A stretch of 64,000 bases of DNA from UBA1723 sp045629285 (GTDB taxonomy: Bacteria > Bacteroidota > Bacteroidia > Bacteroidales > Paludibacteraceae): positions 1-64,000 of the forward strand of contig JAZQQY010000026.1 of the NCBI GenBank assembly GCA_045629285.1, given 5' to 3'. This document shows positions 18,268-26,848 of the stretch, piece by piece. A model generated the notes under the pieces. That model saw nothing but the letters and a program-made list of their open reading frames with translations. It ran no database searches and was not told the origin of the DNA. Made by a program: the position numbers and the translations under genes. The stretch's first letter is position 1. Each line of letters begins with the position of its first letter.

Positions 18268-19476
18268 ATGAACTATAAAGAGTGTGTTGAATGGTTGTAT
18301 AAATGTATGCCGCCATTCCAAATAGTAGGACGTTCTGGCTACAAACCAGGTATGGAAGCAATGCGTCTGCTTGACGCTTTTCTTGGTTCTCCACACAAGA
18401 ATATCAAGACAATCCATGTGGCTGGAACCAATGGAAAGGGTAGCGTCTGCAACAACCTTTGCAGTATCCTTATGGAAGATGGTAACAAGGTCGGCTTGTT
18501 TACGTCGCCCCATCTGAGAGATTTCCGTGAGCGCATCAAGGTGAACGGACAGATGATTTCAGAGGAAGAAGTCTGCGAGTTCGTGGATACATATAAAGTT
18601 TTCCTTGAGGCGTTGCTCCCTTCCTTCTTTGAGGTGACGACTGCAATGGCATTCTGGTATTTCTCTCGCCAGAAGGTGGACTACGCTGTGATCGAGGTAG
18701 GACTTGGCGGCCGTTTGGATAGCACTAATGTCATTTCTCCTATTTTGAACGTGATTACTAATATCACTTTCGACCACATGAACCTACTTGGCGATACGCT
18801 TGAGAAGATCGCTTTCGAGAAAGCCGGAATCATGAAGAAGAACACTCCTTGCATTATCGGACGTGCCGACGGTGGGGTCAAAAGAGTCTTTGAGGAATGT
18901 GCCGAGATGTCGGGCGCAAAAGCGGTGTTCTGCAATATAAAGGAGGCTGTCGACGAGAATATTCCAGACTATCAGATTGAAAACCGTAATACAATCCGAA
19001 CTGCAGTCAAAGAGTTGCGTAAACTAGGTTACTCTGTTTCTGATGAGGCTGTAGAGCGTGGGTTTGCCAATGTATATAAGAATACCAATTTCTCAGGAAG
19101 ATGGCAGACATTGTCGACAAATCCACTCGTCGTTGCTGATTGCGCACATAATGAGGACGGAATAACGAAGGCTGTTGCGGAAATCGCAAAGCAGAAGTAT
19201 AAGACACTGCGCATTGTCTTTGGGGCTTGTGGAGACAAGGAAGTCGCTGCAATTCTTGACCTTCTACCTAAGAATGCCACCTACTACTTTGCTGCCGCGT
19301 CGACGAAGCGAGCCATTCCGTCGGACCAGATGAAAGAAATGGGAGCAGAGCATGGCTTGATCGGAAAAAGCTGCGGCACTGTGCAGAATGCTCTTGCTAC
19401 AGCTAAGAAGGAAGCTTCGAAAGAGGATTTCATCTTGGTGTTCGGCTCTTGCTATGTAGTGGGGGAAGTGGTTTGA
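18268..19476 (+). CDS. folC: Bifunctional folylpolyglutamate synthase / dihydrofolate synthase
   Basis: A Mur-ligase-type ATP-dependent enzyme that adds glutamate to dihydropteroate and to folates in the cytoplasm. Motifs are the P-loop VAGTNGKGSVCNNLC, the TSPHLRDFRERIKVNG motif, the EVGLGGRLDSTN motif and FDHMNLLGDT, plus the C-terminal DCAHNEDG. The 402-residue length is typical. ATG at 18268 (MNYKECVEWLYKC) gives the usual N-terminus; the GTG 36 bases upstream is not convincing. It is the first gene of the + strand run but is separated from trpD by 163 bases containing a new promoter. Confidence 0.94.
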   Translation: MNYKECVEWLYKCMPPFQIVGRSGYKPGMEAMRLLDAFLGSPHKNIKTIHVAGTNGKGSVCNNLCSILMEDGNKVGLFTSPHLRDFRERIKVNGQMISEEEVCEFVDTYKVFLEALLPSFFEVTTAMAFWYFSRQKVDYAVIEVGLGGRLDSTNVISPILNVITNITFDHMNLLGDTLEKIAFEKAGIMKKNTPCIIGRADGGVKRVFEECAEMSGAKAVFCNIKEAVDENIPDYQIENRNTIRTAVKELRKLGYSVSDEAVERGFANVYKNTNFSGRWQTLSTNPLVVADCAHNEDGITKAVAEIAKQKYKTLRIVFGACGDKEVAAILDLLPKNATYYFAAASTKRAIPSDQMKEMGAEHGLIGKSCGTVQNALATAKKEASKEDFILVFGSCYVVGEVV

Positions 19477-19568
19477 TTGAAGTAAAAATAAGAGGTGGGA
19501 ATGTAGGGTGCTGATTTGATTTTTAACAGGAAATAAACTTTATCCAAAATCAAAAAAGCGACAAATAA

Positions 19569-19600
19569 TTTCATTAATAAGTCAACATTGATTATTTTTG
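19569..19600 (+). promoter_or_regulatory. Promoter of the trpD-trpC run
   Basis: TATTTTTG (19593-19600) is a clean -7 element 40 bases before the trpD ATG; a weaker TTTC stands 20 bases upstream as the -33 element. No leader peptide rich in Trp codons is seen between it and trpD. Confidence 0.5.
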
Positions 19601-19639
19601 GCAAATTTTAGGTACTATGCCTATTTGAATTTAAACGAA

Positions 19640-20635
19640 ATGAAAGAGATATTAAACAGATTGTATACCCAATACACTCTTACTCAGGAGGAGGCTAAGA
19701 ATGTGATGTTGGGAATTGCTGATGGTCGCTACTGCAATGAGCAGATTGCTGCTTGTCTTGCCATCATGCAGACAAGAGGTGTCACTGTCGATGAGTTGCT
19801 TGGTATTCGTCAAGGAATGTTGGCGACAGGAATCCCTGTTGATTTGGGTGGTGAACGAGTTGTTGACATTGTAGGTACTGGTGGCGACGGCAAGAATACA
19901 TTCAATATCTCTACGTGTGCTTGTTTCGTTTTGGCAGGTGCCGGATTCAAGGTGGCAAAGCACGGTAACTATGCAGCAACATCTGTTTCGGGTGCAAGTA
20001 ATGTGCTTGAAGGTCATGGTGTGAAGTTCACTAATGATAGTGCAGAGTTGCGTCGTAGCTTGGAAGGTTCAAACTTCTGCTACATGCATGCCCCTTTGTT
20101 TGCAAAGGGAATGAAAAATGTTGTGCCTGTAAGAAAGGCGCTTCAAGTGCCGACTCTTTTCAACCTTCTTGGCCCAATGATCAACCCATGCCGTCCACAG
20201 TGTCAGTGTTTGGGTACTGCTAATTTGGAGCAGATGAGACTATATGTCAATGTGTTCCAGAAGATGAAGGTTGACTATGCTATCGTGACAAGTGAGGATG
20301 GATACGATGAAATCTCATTGACATCTGATTTCAAGATCTCTACTGCAGGTTTGGAGAAAGTTTATTCTCCAGCTGATTTTGGCCTAAAGACAGTTAAGCC
20401 AGAGGAAATCTACGGTGGCTCGACAAAGGAAGAGGCCATGAAGATTTTCGACAGTGTCCTTGACAACACTGCTACAGAGAGTCAGAAGAATGTAGTGCTT
20501 GTCAATGCCGCTGCAGCAATGCATGTATATGATCCTTCCATTTCTATGGAGGCTTGTCTTGGCCTTGCTAAGGAGAGTGTCGAGAGTGGAAAGGCGATGA
20601 AAGCATTGAAGGATTTCATCAGTCTGAATTCATAA
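19640..20635 (+). CDS. trpD: Anthranilate phosphoribosyltransferase
   Basis: Transfers phosphoribose from PRPP to anthranilate in tryptophan synthesis. The glycine-rich motif VDIVGTGGDGKNTFNIS and the following KHGNYAATSVSGASNVLE are the PRPP/anthranilate-binding signatures; FNLLGPMINPCRP is the usual hinge motif. Length 331 residues is normal. ATG at 19640 (MKEILNRL) is preferred over an in-frame TTG at 19598, which overlaps the promoter. trpC follows after 29 bases; trpF is 3 kb downstream. Confidence 0.95.
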   Translation: MKEILNRLYTQYTLTQEEAKNVMLGIADGRYCNEQIAACLAIMQTRGVTVDELLGIRQGMLATGIPVDLGGERVVDIVGTGGDGKNTFNISTCACFVLAGAGFKVAKHGNYAATSVSGASNVLEGHGVKFTNDSAELRRSLEGSNFCYMHAPLFAKGMKNVVPVRKALQVPTLFNLLGPMINPCRPQCQCLGTANLEQMRLYVNVFQKMKVDYAIVTSEDGYDEISLTSDFKISTAGLEKVYSPADFGLKTVKPEEIYGGSTKEEAMKIFDSVLDNTATESQKNVVLVNAAAAMHVYDPSISMEACLGLAKESVESGKAMKALKDFISLNS

Positions 20636-20664
20636 GGAAGATTTTGTATTATTGTTAGTATTGT

Positions 20665-21444
20665 ATGTATCTAGACAAAATTATTGCGCGTAAGGAGGAA
20701 GAGGTCGCTGAGCTAAAGCGTACGATTAGAATGAGCGACTTCATGGAGTCGGAAATCTATACTCGTGTCTGCTATTCATTGCGCAGAAGTTTGTTGGCTT
20801 CGTCAACGGGTATCATCTCAGAGTTTAAGAGAAAGAGCCCGTCGAAGGGATTTATCAACGAGAATGCTAAGGTTGAGCAGGTAGTTCCGTTCTACGAAAG
20901 AGCAGGTGCTGCAGGTATTTCTGTCTTGGCGGACACTGACTTTTTTGCCGGTGCTCCAAAGGATATCCGTATAGCTCGTGAACTTGTAGGTATTCCTATC
21001 TTGTTCAAGGAGTTTGTGATCGACGAGATCCAGCTTCATTTGGCAAAGAGTTGCGGTGCTGACGTCGTATTGCTTATCGCTGCTTGCTTGACACCAGATC
21101 GTGTCGCTGAACTAGCAGAGGAGGCTAAGCGTCTTGGCCTTGAGGTTCTTCTTGAGCTTCATTCTGCCGAGGAACTTGGTCATATCAATAAGAATGTGGA
21201 TATCGTTGGTATCAACAATCGTAATTTGAAGACTTTCGAAGTGGATTTGCAGGCTTCCATTGACTTGATGTCGCAGCTTCCAACTGATATGGTACGCATC
21301 TCGGAGAGTGGAATCTCAAGCCCTGATACCATTAGGATGCTTCGTGAGAAGGGATTCCAGGGATTCTTGATCGGTGAGAATTTCATGAAGACTCAGAATC
21401 CGGGTGAGGCATTGAAGGAGTTCATTGCGGAGTTGAAGAAATAA
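20665..21444 (+). CDS. trpC: Indole-3-glycerol phosphate synthase
   Basis: Closes the ring of CdRP to give indole-3-glycerol phosphate; a TIM barrel. Family motifs are IISEFKRKSPSKGFI (catalytic Lys in the N-terminal segment), VLADTDFFAGAP, ILFKEFVID with the second Lys, LLELHSAEEL, VGINNRNLKTFEV and SESGISSPDTI. Length 259 residues is typical. Translated in the same direction as trpD with a 29-base gap. A tandem hairpin pair follows the stop and may end or attenuate the transcript before the next gene. Confidence 0.96.
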   Translation: MYLDKIIARKEEEVAELKRTIRMSDFMESEIYTRVCYSLRRSLLASSTGIISEFKRKSPSKGFINENAKVEQVVPFYERAGAAGISVLADTDFFAGAPKDIRIARELVGIPILFKEFVIDEIQLHLAKSCGADVVLLIAACLTPDRVAELAEEAKRLGLEVLLELHSAEELGHINKNVDIVGINNRNLKTFEVDLQASIDLMSQLPTDMVRISESGISSPDTIRMLREKGFQGFLIGENFMKTQNPGEALKEFIAELKK

Positions 21445-21506
21445 TGTCAAGACGGAGTGTACTCCGTCTTGACATATACATAAAGACAGGGTGTATTTTG
21501 TCTTTA
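21445..21506 (+). repeat. Two tandem related hairpins with a TGTA loop
   Basis: The first stem is AAGACGGAG-TGTA-CTCCGTCTT, extended by flanking bases to 14 bp (21445-21474). The second, AAGACAGGG-TGTA-TTTTGTCTT (21483-21504), has the same outer stem and loop, and its inner changes keep pairing as A-U and G-U. No long T-tract follows, so classical intrinsic termination is uncertain; RNA processing or stability control after trpC is another option. Confidence 0.7.
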
Positions 21507-21560
21507 CGATTGAACATTTGATAGCTCAGATGTTCGTATTTTATTAAAAACAAAGAATTT

Positions 21561-22421
21561 ATGAAACCGCTTTTTTTGACTGTACGAGATTTGCTTTGTG
21601 AGCACAGTTTGGTGATTGTTCCCGGACTGGGCGGTTTTGTGTGCAATAAGGCGAGTGCACGAATCGATAAGAAAAGTGGTAAATTCACACCGCCGTCTGT
21701 TGAGGTGCTGTACAATCAGCGTTTGCAACATAACGACGGACTTCTTCAGTCTGCCCTAGTGGCGACGGAAGGTATATCAGCCAACGAGGCAGAGCAAATC
21801 ATCAAAGATGAAGTTGCGAGAGTCTCATCTGCGTTGGCTAAGGAGCATAAGTTCGATTTGTCCGGACTTGGTGTTCTGGAAAAAAACGGAAGAAACATCA
21901 TCTTCCATTCTCAGTCGAGAGTGGTGGAGAATGTGGATGCCTATGGTTTGCAGGAGTTTTATTTCCCCGAACTTGATCAGGCTGAGGTGGAACGACGCAA
22001 TGTCTACCGACCTACTGACAAGTCGACTGGCTTCTCTGCGATTGCCGCTGCTGCAGTGTTGCTGTTTTGCTTCTTTGCTCAGCCAGTACATCGTGACAGT
22101 ATCAACTCCTACCAAGCTTCTTTGATACTTGACACTCCATGCAATTGGGTTAACTCCCAGTCGGTGGAGAAGGTGACAAAATACAGCGTCGTCTTATCTC
22201 GATTCGACAATAAGGCTGAGGCTGATTCGTTTGCTGTACAGCAGCAGATGATGGTTAATTCGGACTCTGTGAAGGTGATTGAGCAAGGTGACGAATATCT
22301 TGCAATATTCTCAGAAACCGATAATTGGAAACAGGTGATATCTTCTCTTTATACAGTGCGCGACAGCATGACGAATGTGGTGATGCCGTTTGTTTTGTGT
22401 AGAGAAGTTGAGGTTGACTAA
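21561..22421 (+). CDS. HU-CCDC81-like and SPOR-like domain membrane protein
   Basis: Residues ~1-130 match the bacterial HU-CCDC81 arrangement (LLCEHSLVIVPGLGGFVCN, then FDLSGLGVLEKNG), two HU-like modules found in Bacteroidota proteins. A hydrophobic segment near residues 157-170 (AIAAAAVLLFCFFAQ) should cross the inner membrane. The C-terminal part (~210-286; YSVVLSRFDNKAEADSF, YLAIFSETDNWKQV) looks like a SPOR-type peptidoglycan-binding fold. Such proteins are thought to link the cell wall or division site to the cytoplasm; this is inference from architecture. The gene follows trpC by about 115 bases and precedes a DUF4375 gene by 26 bases. Confidence 0.75.
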   Translation: MKPLFLTVRDLLCEHSLVIVPGLGGFVCNKASARIDKKSGKFTPPSVEVLYNQRLQHNDGLLQSALVATEGISANEAEQIIKDEVARVSSALAKEHKFDLSGLGVLEKNGRNIIFHSQSRVVENVDAYGLQEFYFPELDQAEVERRNVYRPTDKSTGFSAIAAAAVLLFCFFAQPVHRDSINSYQASLILDTPCNWVNSQSVEKVTKYSVVLSRFDNKAEADSFAVQQQMMVNSDSVKVIEQGDEYLAIFSETDNWKQVISSLYTVRDSMTNVVMPFVLCREVEVD

Positions 22422-22447
22422 GTATATTTACTGTTTGACACAATAAA

Positions 22448-22966
22448 ATGGCAGGTAATTTCGTTAAGATTAAAGATAGTGAAATCAAGGAGGCTTTGAA
22501 AGATGGCGACATCCTTGCTTTCTTCGATTTGTTTGTGTCGCATTATGCGCAGGTGTTCAAGAATGGATACACTGCAGAAGCGATGGCGAAGCTTAACGCC
22601 TCGCAGCACACTATCTGGGCTTATCATCTTCTTTTGGAGGAACTTGATGAAGAGGGTTTTGTCGGCTTGATTCAGAATGGATTCGGCGGTTACTTCTTCA
22701 AGAATCCTGTGGCTAAGATGTTGAAGACTTTCGGAGCAGCAAAGACTTCCAAACTGCTTTATAAGGCTCACGACATATATGCTGCGAATAAGGAGGACTT
22801 GGAGAAAGATAAGAGTGATGATGATTTCATCGCTTCTTTCGAGCAGTATGAAGAATTTGATCCTATTGAAGAAGAGATTATTGAAATTTCCGAGCAGGAA
22901 AAGAAACTTCTTGCTTATTACATCGATGAGCATATTGACGAGTTTGCTGAGATTCTGCCAGAATAA
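22448..22966 (+). CDS. DUF4375 (DMP19-like) family protein
   Basis: A soluble acidic protein of 172 residues. The motifs NASQHTIWAYHLLLEEL, GGYFFKNPVAKML and the acidic tail (EQYEEFDPIEEEI, DEHIDEFAEI) match the DUF4375 family, whose founding relative DMP19 is described as a DNA-mimic protein in Neisseria. Whether this one mimics DNA is not known; its strongly acidic C-terminal half is compatible. It is closely spaced (26 bases after the HU protein, 19 bases before the porT-like gene), so it is probably cotranscribed. Confidence 0.65.
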   Translation: MAGNFVKIKDSEIKEALKDGDILAFFDLFVSHYAQVFKNGYTAEAMAKLNASQHTIWAYHLLLEELDEEGFVGLIQNGFGGYFFKNPVAKMLKTFGAAKTSKLLYKAHDIYAANKEDLEKDKSDDDFIASFEQYEEFDPIEEEIIEISEQEKKLLAYYIDEHIDEFAEILPE

Positions 22967-22985
22967 ATTTGATAAAATAAGTGAT

Positions 22986-23708
22986 ATGATAAAGAAAATA
23001 TTTTCAATATTCATCTGTCTGTTATTGTCTTTGCTGACATTGTCCGCTCAAAGATATAATGTCGGTGAGGTCCCCAATCTTGTTAATTCGGATAACAAGT
23101 CATACCATTTCGGATTTATCCTTGGATTGAACTCACTGGATTTTAATCCTTATCAGAGTGGTCTGGTTCAGGAAGACGGAAAAATCTGGTATGGAGAGGA
23201 TATCAATTTTGAAGTAGGATTCTCGATCGGTATCATTTCCGACTTGCGCCTTGCTGAATGTTTGGACATGCGTTTCTGTCCGGTACTTTATTTCGGCGAG
23301 CGTACGTTGAGATTTGTGGATAGTAACGGCACTGCGCGTGAAGATGGAGACGTATCTGTAAAATCAAACTTGATTTCATTTCCTCTTTTGTTCAAACTAC
23401 GTGGACAGCGAGCACGTAATGTCCGTCCTTATTTCATTGGAGGTTTTGCCGGAACTGTTGCGGTCGGACGAGATAAGGAGGCTCCTATCATGTTGAAAGC
23501 CACAGATTTCGGTCCGGAGATCGGATTTGGTTTTGATATCTACTTGCCATACTTTAAGTTGTGTCCTGAATTCAAGGCATTCTTTGGCTTGAACGACGTG
23601 TTGAACAGAGACAGACCGGATATCGCTAATACTCAGGATTTGAAGTATACAGGAGCATTCAATAAATTGACTTCTAGAATCTTTGCTATCTCATTTAATT
23701 TTGAATAA
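22986..23708 (+). CDS. porT: PorT-like outer-membrane beta-barrel protein
   Basis: ATG at 22986 starts a signal peptide (MIKKIFSIFICLLLSLLTLS, then AQ) and a 240-residue protein rich in alternating beta strands. HFGFILGLNSLDF after the signal, GFSIGIISDLRLAECLDMRF, RPYFIGGFAG and the final FAISFNFE fit PorT, a small outer-membrane protein needed for type IX secretion. The giant proteins in this window carry T9SS-like ends, which supports the assignment. A longer frame from 22779 overlaps the preceding gene and lacks a signal peptide, so I rejected it. Other PorT-fold outer-membrane proteins exist, so the exact role is moderately certain. Confidence 0.65.
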   Translation: MIKKIFSIFICLLLSLLTLSAQRYNVGEVPNLVNSDNKSYHFGFILGLNSLDFNPYQSGLVQEDGKIWYGEDINFEVGFSIGIISDLRLAECLDMRFCPVLYFGERTLRFVDSNGTAREDGDVSVKSNLISFPLLFKLRGQRARNVRPYFIGGFAGTVAVGRDKEAPIMLKATDFGPEIGFGFDIYLPYFKLCPEFKAFFGLNDVLNRDRPDIANTQDLKYTGAFNKLTSRIFAISFNFE

Positions 23709-23709
23709 C

Positions 23710-24333
23710 ATGATAGTAAAAGTATGCGGAATGCGTGAACCTTCCCAGATGAAGGCACTTGAGGATATGGGTGTGGATTTGATGGGAATGATTTTCTATC
23801 CTAAGAGTCCTAGATTTGTCGACAGTGATGACTTATGTTCTGGTTGTCTGCCTAAGAATATCCGCAAAGTAGGTGTATTTGTAAAGGCTGATCTCGCTAC
23901 TGTTTTGTCATGCGTTAAGAGATATAACCTTTCATTTGTTCAGCTTCACGGTGGAGAAGATGTTGAGTTTGCATCACTTGTGAAGAAACATACTGGAGTC
24001 GGAATAATCAAAGCAGTGAGTGTTTCCAGTGTCGACGACATAAAGAATATCTCTTCGGAATGGGATAGTGTTGCTGATTACATGTTGTTTGACTACAAGT
24101 GTGCGGGCTACGGTGGAAGCGGAGAACAGTTTGATTGGGCTGTGTTGGATGAATACAAACTTAATCTTCCATTTTTGTTGAGCGGTGGTATCGGACCGGA
24201 TGACGCTGAAGCAGTGAAGAAGATTAGTCATCCGAAGTTGGTTGGTGTCGACTTGAATAGCAAATTTGAGATTTCCCCTGCTAATAAGGATATCGATAAA
24301 GTAAAAACTTTTTTAAGCATAATAAGAAGATAA
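23710..24333 (+). CDS. trpF: Phosphoribosylanthranilate isomerase
   Basis: Converts N-(5'-phosphoribosyl)anthranilate to CdRP, the step between TrpD and TrpC. VKVCGMREPSQMKAL holds the catalytic Cys, VGVFVKAD and FVQLHGGED follow, and LLSGGIGPDDAE is the phosphate-binding end of the TIM barrel. Length 207 residues is typical. ATG at 23710 overlaps nothing and begins with the standard MIVKVCGM. It starts one base after the porT-like stop, so it is cotranscribed with envelope genes rather than with trpC directly. Confidence 0.95.
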   Translation: MIVKVCGMREPSQMKALEDMGVDLMGMIFYPKSPRFVDSDDLCSGCLPKNIRKVGVFVKADLATVLSCVKRYNLSFVQLHGGEDVEFASLVKKHTGVGIIKAVSVSSVDDIKNISSEWDSVADYMLFDYKCAGYGGSGEQFDWAVLDEYKLNLPFLLSGGIGPDDAEAVKKISHPKLVGVDLNSKFEISPANKDIDKVKTFLSIIRR

Positions 24334-24334
24334 A

Positions 24335-24955
24335 ATGATTGCGGAACTTTTTTCAGGAGCATTAGAGAACCTAAACTATTTTTGGGTGACATTTTTTATG
24401 ATGATCGAGAGTTCGTTCATTCCATTCCCATCTGAGGTAGTTGTTATTCCAGCTGCGTTTATGGCAGCAGAAGGAACAATGAGTTTGCCGTTAGTGATTT
24501 TGTTTGCCACAATCGGAGGTTTGCTTGGTGCTACAATCAACTATGTGTTGTCGTATACATTAGGTAGAAAGATCATCTACGCATTCGCAGACAGCAAATT
24601 AGGACACCTTTGTTTGTTGGATAGCGAGAAAGTGGCATACGCAGAGGAATTCTTCCGCAAGCACGGTATTACAGCTACATTGATTGGCCGTTTGATTCCA
24701 GCTGTACGTCAGTTGATTTCAATCCCAGCTGGACTATCAAAAATGAATTTTGCTAAGTTTGCGGGCTTCACATTCTTGGGAGCAGGAGCATGGAACATCA
24801 TCCTAGCACTTATCGGATATGGATTCCATGGAGTTATGGACAAAGAAACATTGATTGCCAATGTACAGCACTATAGCCACGAATTCTTGATGGTAATCAT
24901 TGTTGTATTCTGTGTGCTCGTAGGATATATGATCTATAAGAATAAGAAGAAATAA
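24335..24955 (+). CDS. DedA family membrane protein
   Basis: A 206-residue integral membrane protein of the DedA/VTT (SNARE-associated) family with about five hydrophobic segments. The conserved ESSFIPFPSEVVVIPA, GATINYVLSYTLGR, FRKHGITATLIGRLIPAVR and IPAGLSKMNFAKF motifs are present; the Arg in GRLIPAVR and the Glu in ESS are conserved. Members act in lipid-carrier (undecaprenyl phosphate) or phospholipid translocation across the inner membrane. It begins one base after the trpF stop and is followed by a strong terminator. Confidence 0.9.
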   Translation: MIAELFSGALENLNYFWVTFFMMIESSFIPFPSEVVVIPAAFMAAEGTMSLPLVILFATIGGLLGATINYVLSYTLGRKIIYAFADSKLGHLCLLDSEKVAYAEEFFRKHGITATLIGRLIPAVRQLISIPAGLSKMNFAKFAGFTFLGAGAWNIILALIGYGFHGVMDKETLIANVQHYSHEFLMVIIVVFCVLVGYMIYKNKKK

Positions 24956-24996
24956 GCTCTAATCCTTTATTGGGATTTTTATTTTAGAAAATATAG

Positions 24997-25026
24997 ACGC
25001 CGTTGTGTAATGCAATGGCGTTTTTA
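24997..25026 (+). terminator. Terminator of the trpD-dedA transcription run
   Basis: ACGCCGTTG (24997-25005) pairs with CAATGGCGT (25013-25021), one G-U, followed by TTTTATT. A smaller hairpin (AATCC/GGATT) with its own T-rich tail lies just upstream at 24961-24985. Confidence 0.88.
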
Positions 25027-25077
25027 TTGTAAAATATATGACAAACTGCATTTTTTTTGTGCAGTTTCACAAAATTG

Positions 25078-25108
25078 TTTGCATTTTCTCAGATAATCGT
25101 TATTTTTG
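25078..25108 (+). promoter_or_regulatory. Consensus promoter of the three-gene exported-protein operon
   Basis: TTTG (25078-25081), a spacer of exactly 19 bases, and TATTTTTG (25101-25108) give a perfect Bacteroidetes promoter. The first ATG is at 25198, so the leader is about 80 bases. Confidence 0.75.
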
Positions 25109-25197
25109 CATCATTATTGATGACAAAATTATTTATTTTGATTCTTTGTTAGATGTTTAGTCGTGTTTGACAAAGGATTGGTAGTAACAATACAAAA

Positions 25198-26838
25198 ATG
25201 ATAAAGCCTTTTTTTATCTGGCTTTTCTGTTTCGTTGCATTTGCGCAATGGATAAAAGCCGTTGAAATCTCAGCTGATAATATCAGTTTCAAGCAGAAAC
25301 CTAAGGTATCTGGTGGATTTGCTTTCAACAACACGCTCTATAGTGGTAGCGATAGCTTAGTCAAGCGAGATCCGTATCTCTACACGTTGTGTGGTAGTCT
25401 GAATGTTGATCTGTTTGGCGTCGACCTTCCTTTCCGTTTTGCTCTCAGCAATACGAGTAAAACGTATTCCCAACCTTTCAATCGTTTTCAAATTGCTCCG
25501 AAATATAAGTGGGTCCGGCTCTATCTCGGCAGCTCTGCGATGACGTTTTCTCCCTATACTCTTGCTGGTCATGATTTCCGTGGTGTCGGTGTTGAGTTGA
25601 CGCCTGAAAAATGGTTTGTTGGGGCGATGTACGGACGTTTCGCTGATGCGGTGGAGTATGATCCTATGATGGATAACATTGACGACGTGGCGTACAAAAG
25701 AATGGGTTATGCTTCTAAAATCGGATGGAGTGGGGATAATACTGATATTAACGCCACTTTCTTTCACGCCCACGACGATGAAACCTCACTTGAATATCAC
25801 ATTCCCGTCGACGCGAATCTACATCCTCAGAATAATACTGCGATCAGTGCGTATGTGCGACAGAAGTTTGCTAAGCAATTCTTTGTTCAAGCAGAGTATG
25901 CTTTTTCGTATTTGGATGATCGTTATGTCGACGCAATAAACGGAGGCTTCGGTTATCAGAGTGAGAAGTGGGGGGTGTCTTTGGGTTATGAAAGAATTGC
26001 TCCGTATTATCAGACTCTTGGCGGCTACTATTTCACGGATGATCGTGAGGATTTTACATTACAACCATATCTGAAGCTGATGGGTGGAAAACTCAATCTG
26101 AGTGGACAATTCGGTATGGAGCGAAATAATCTTGACGATATGAAAGCCAACGACAACAAAAGAATTGTCGGTTCGGCAAACGCAACTTTCTCCGATGGAA
26201 AGGCGATTTCTGCGTCTGTCTATTTCTCGAATTTCTCCAACTACACCAGATATAAGCAGAATGCGTATCCTTATTATGTGGATCAGTTAGACACACTTGA
26301 TTTCTACCAGGTTTCAAGGATTTTTAATGCGACTTTTGCCTATGCATTGGGCGATTCTGTTTTATCTCAGGTTTTTTCATTGTCTGGGTCTTATCAATTT
26401 GGAAATAACGAGTCTGGCAACCAATCCAAAGGAAAACAAAACGTTTGGAACGGTATTGCAAACTATTGCCAGACGGCTTCGTCGTTAAATCTCAATTGGG
26501 GACTTTTTTTCAGTGTCAATCACGTCGACTTGGACAATCCTGCGATGAAGAGCCTTTATTGGGGTCCGGGTGTCAACGGTGGCTGGCATTCAAAGAATGG
26601 TTCTTTTAACACGACTGTTAGTGTCGCCTATAATCAGAATAGTAATGATGGAGTGCGGAATTCTTCGCTTATCAATTCAAATTTGGGAGCGACGTGGAGT
26701 GTCAAGAATTTGGATGAGAAGTATGGCACCCATCAACTATCTGCGACGTTGGGTCTGACGAATTGGTTGAGATCTGCGGTGAAATCGCATAGTGATTATG
26801 AATTTTTAGCAACAGTGAATTATATGGTATCTTTTTAA
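25198..26838 (+). CDS. Outer-membrane beta-barrel protein of unknown function (546 aa)
   Basis: A signal peptide (MIKPFFIWLFCFVAFAQWIKA) is followed by a mature protein built of alternating amphipathic beta strands and ending in a phenylalanine (NYMVSF), as outer-membrane barrels do. Segments such as FVQAEYAFSYLDDRYV, GVSLGYERIAPYYQTLGGYY and NLNWGLFFSVNHV read like membrane strands. No catalytic motif is seen. It is the first gene of an operon with two further exported proteins (10-base gap to the next). A role as an outer-membrane anchor or export pore for them is inference. I do not recognise the family by name. Confidence 0.7.
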   Translation: MIKPFFIWLFCFVAFAQWIKAVEISADNISFKQKPKVSGGFAFNNTLYSGSDSLVKRDPYLYTLCGSLNVDLFGVDLPFRFALSNTSKTYSQPFNRFQIAPKYKWVRLYLGSSAMTFSPYTLAGHDFRGVGVELTPEKWFVGAMYGRFADAVEYDPMMDNIDDVAYKRMGYASKIGWSGDNTDINATFFHAHDDETSLEYHIPVDANLHPQNNTAISAYVRQKFAKQFFVQAEYAFSYLDDRYVDAINGGFGYQSEKWGVSLGYERIAPYYQTLGGYYFTDDREDFTLQPYLKLMGGKLNLSGQFGMERNNLDDMKANDNKRIVGSANATFSDGKAISASVYFSNFSNYTRYKQNAYPYYVDQLDTLDFYQVSRIFNATFAYALGDSVLSQVFSLSGSYQFGNNESGNQSKGKQNVWNGIANYCQTASSLNLNWGLFFSVNHVDLDNPAMKSLYWGPGVNGGWHSKNGSFNTTVSVAYNQNSNDGVRNSSLINSNLGATWSVKNLDEKYGTHQLSATLGLTNWLRSAVKSHSDYEFLATVNYMVSF

Positions 26839-26848
26839 TCAGAATGTT

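Noticed and set aside
22779..23708. A 309-residue version of the porT-like gene
   Set aside because: Its first 69 codons overlap the DUF4375 gene in another frame; the ATG at 22986 gives a proper signal peptide.
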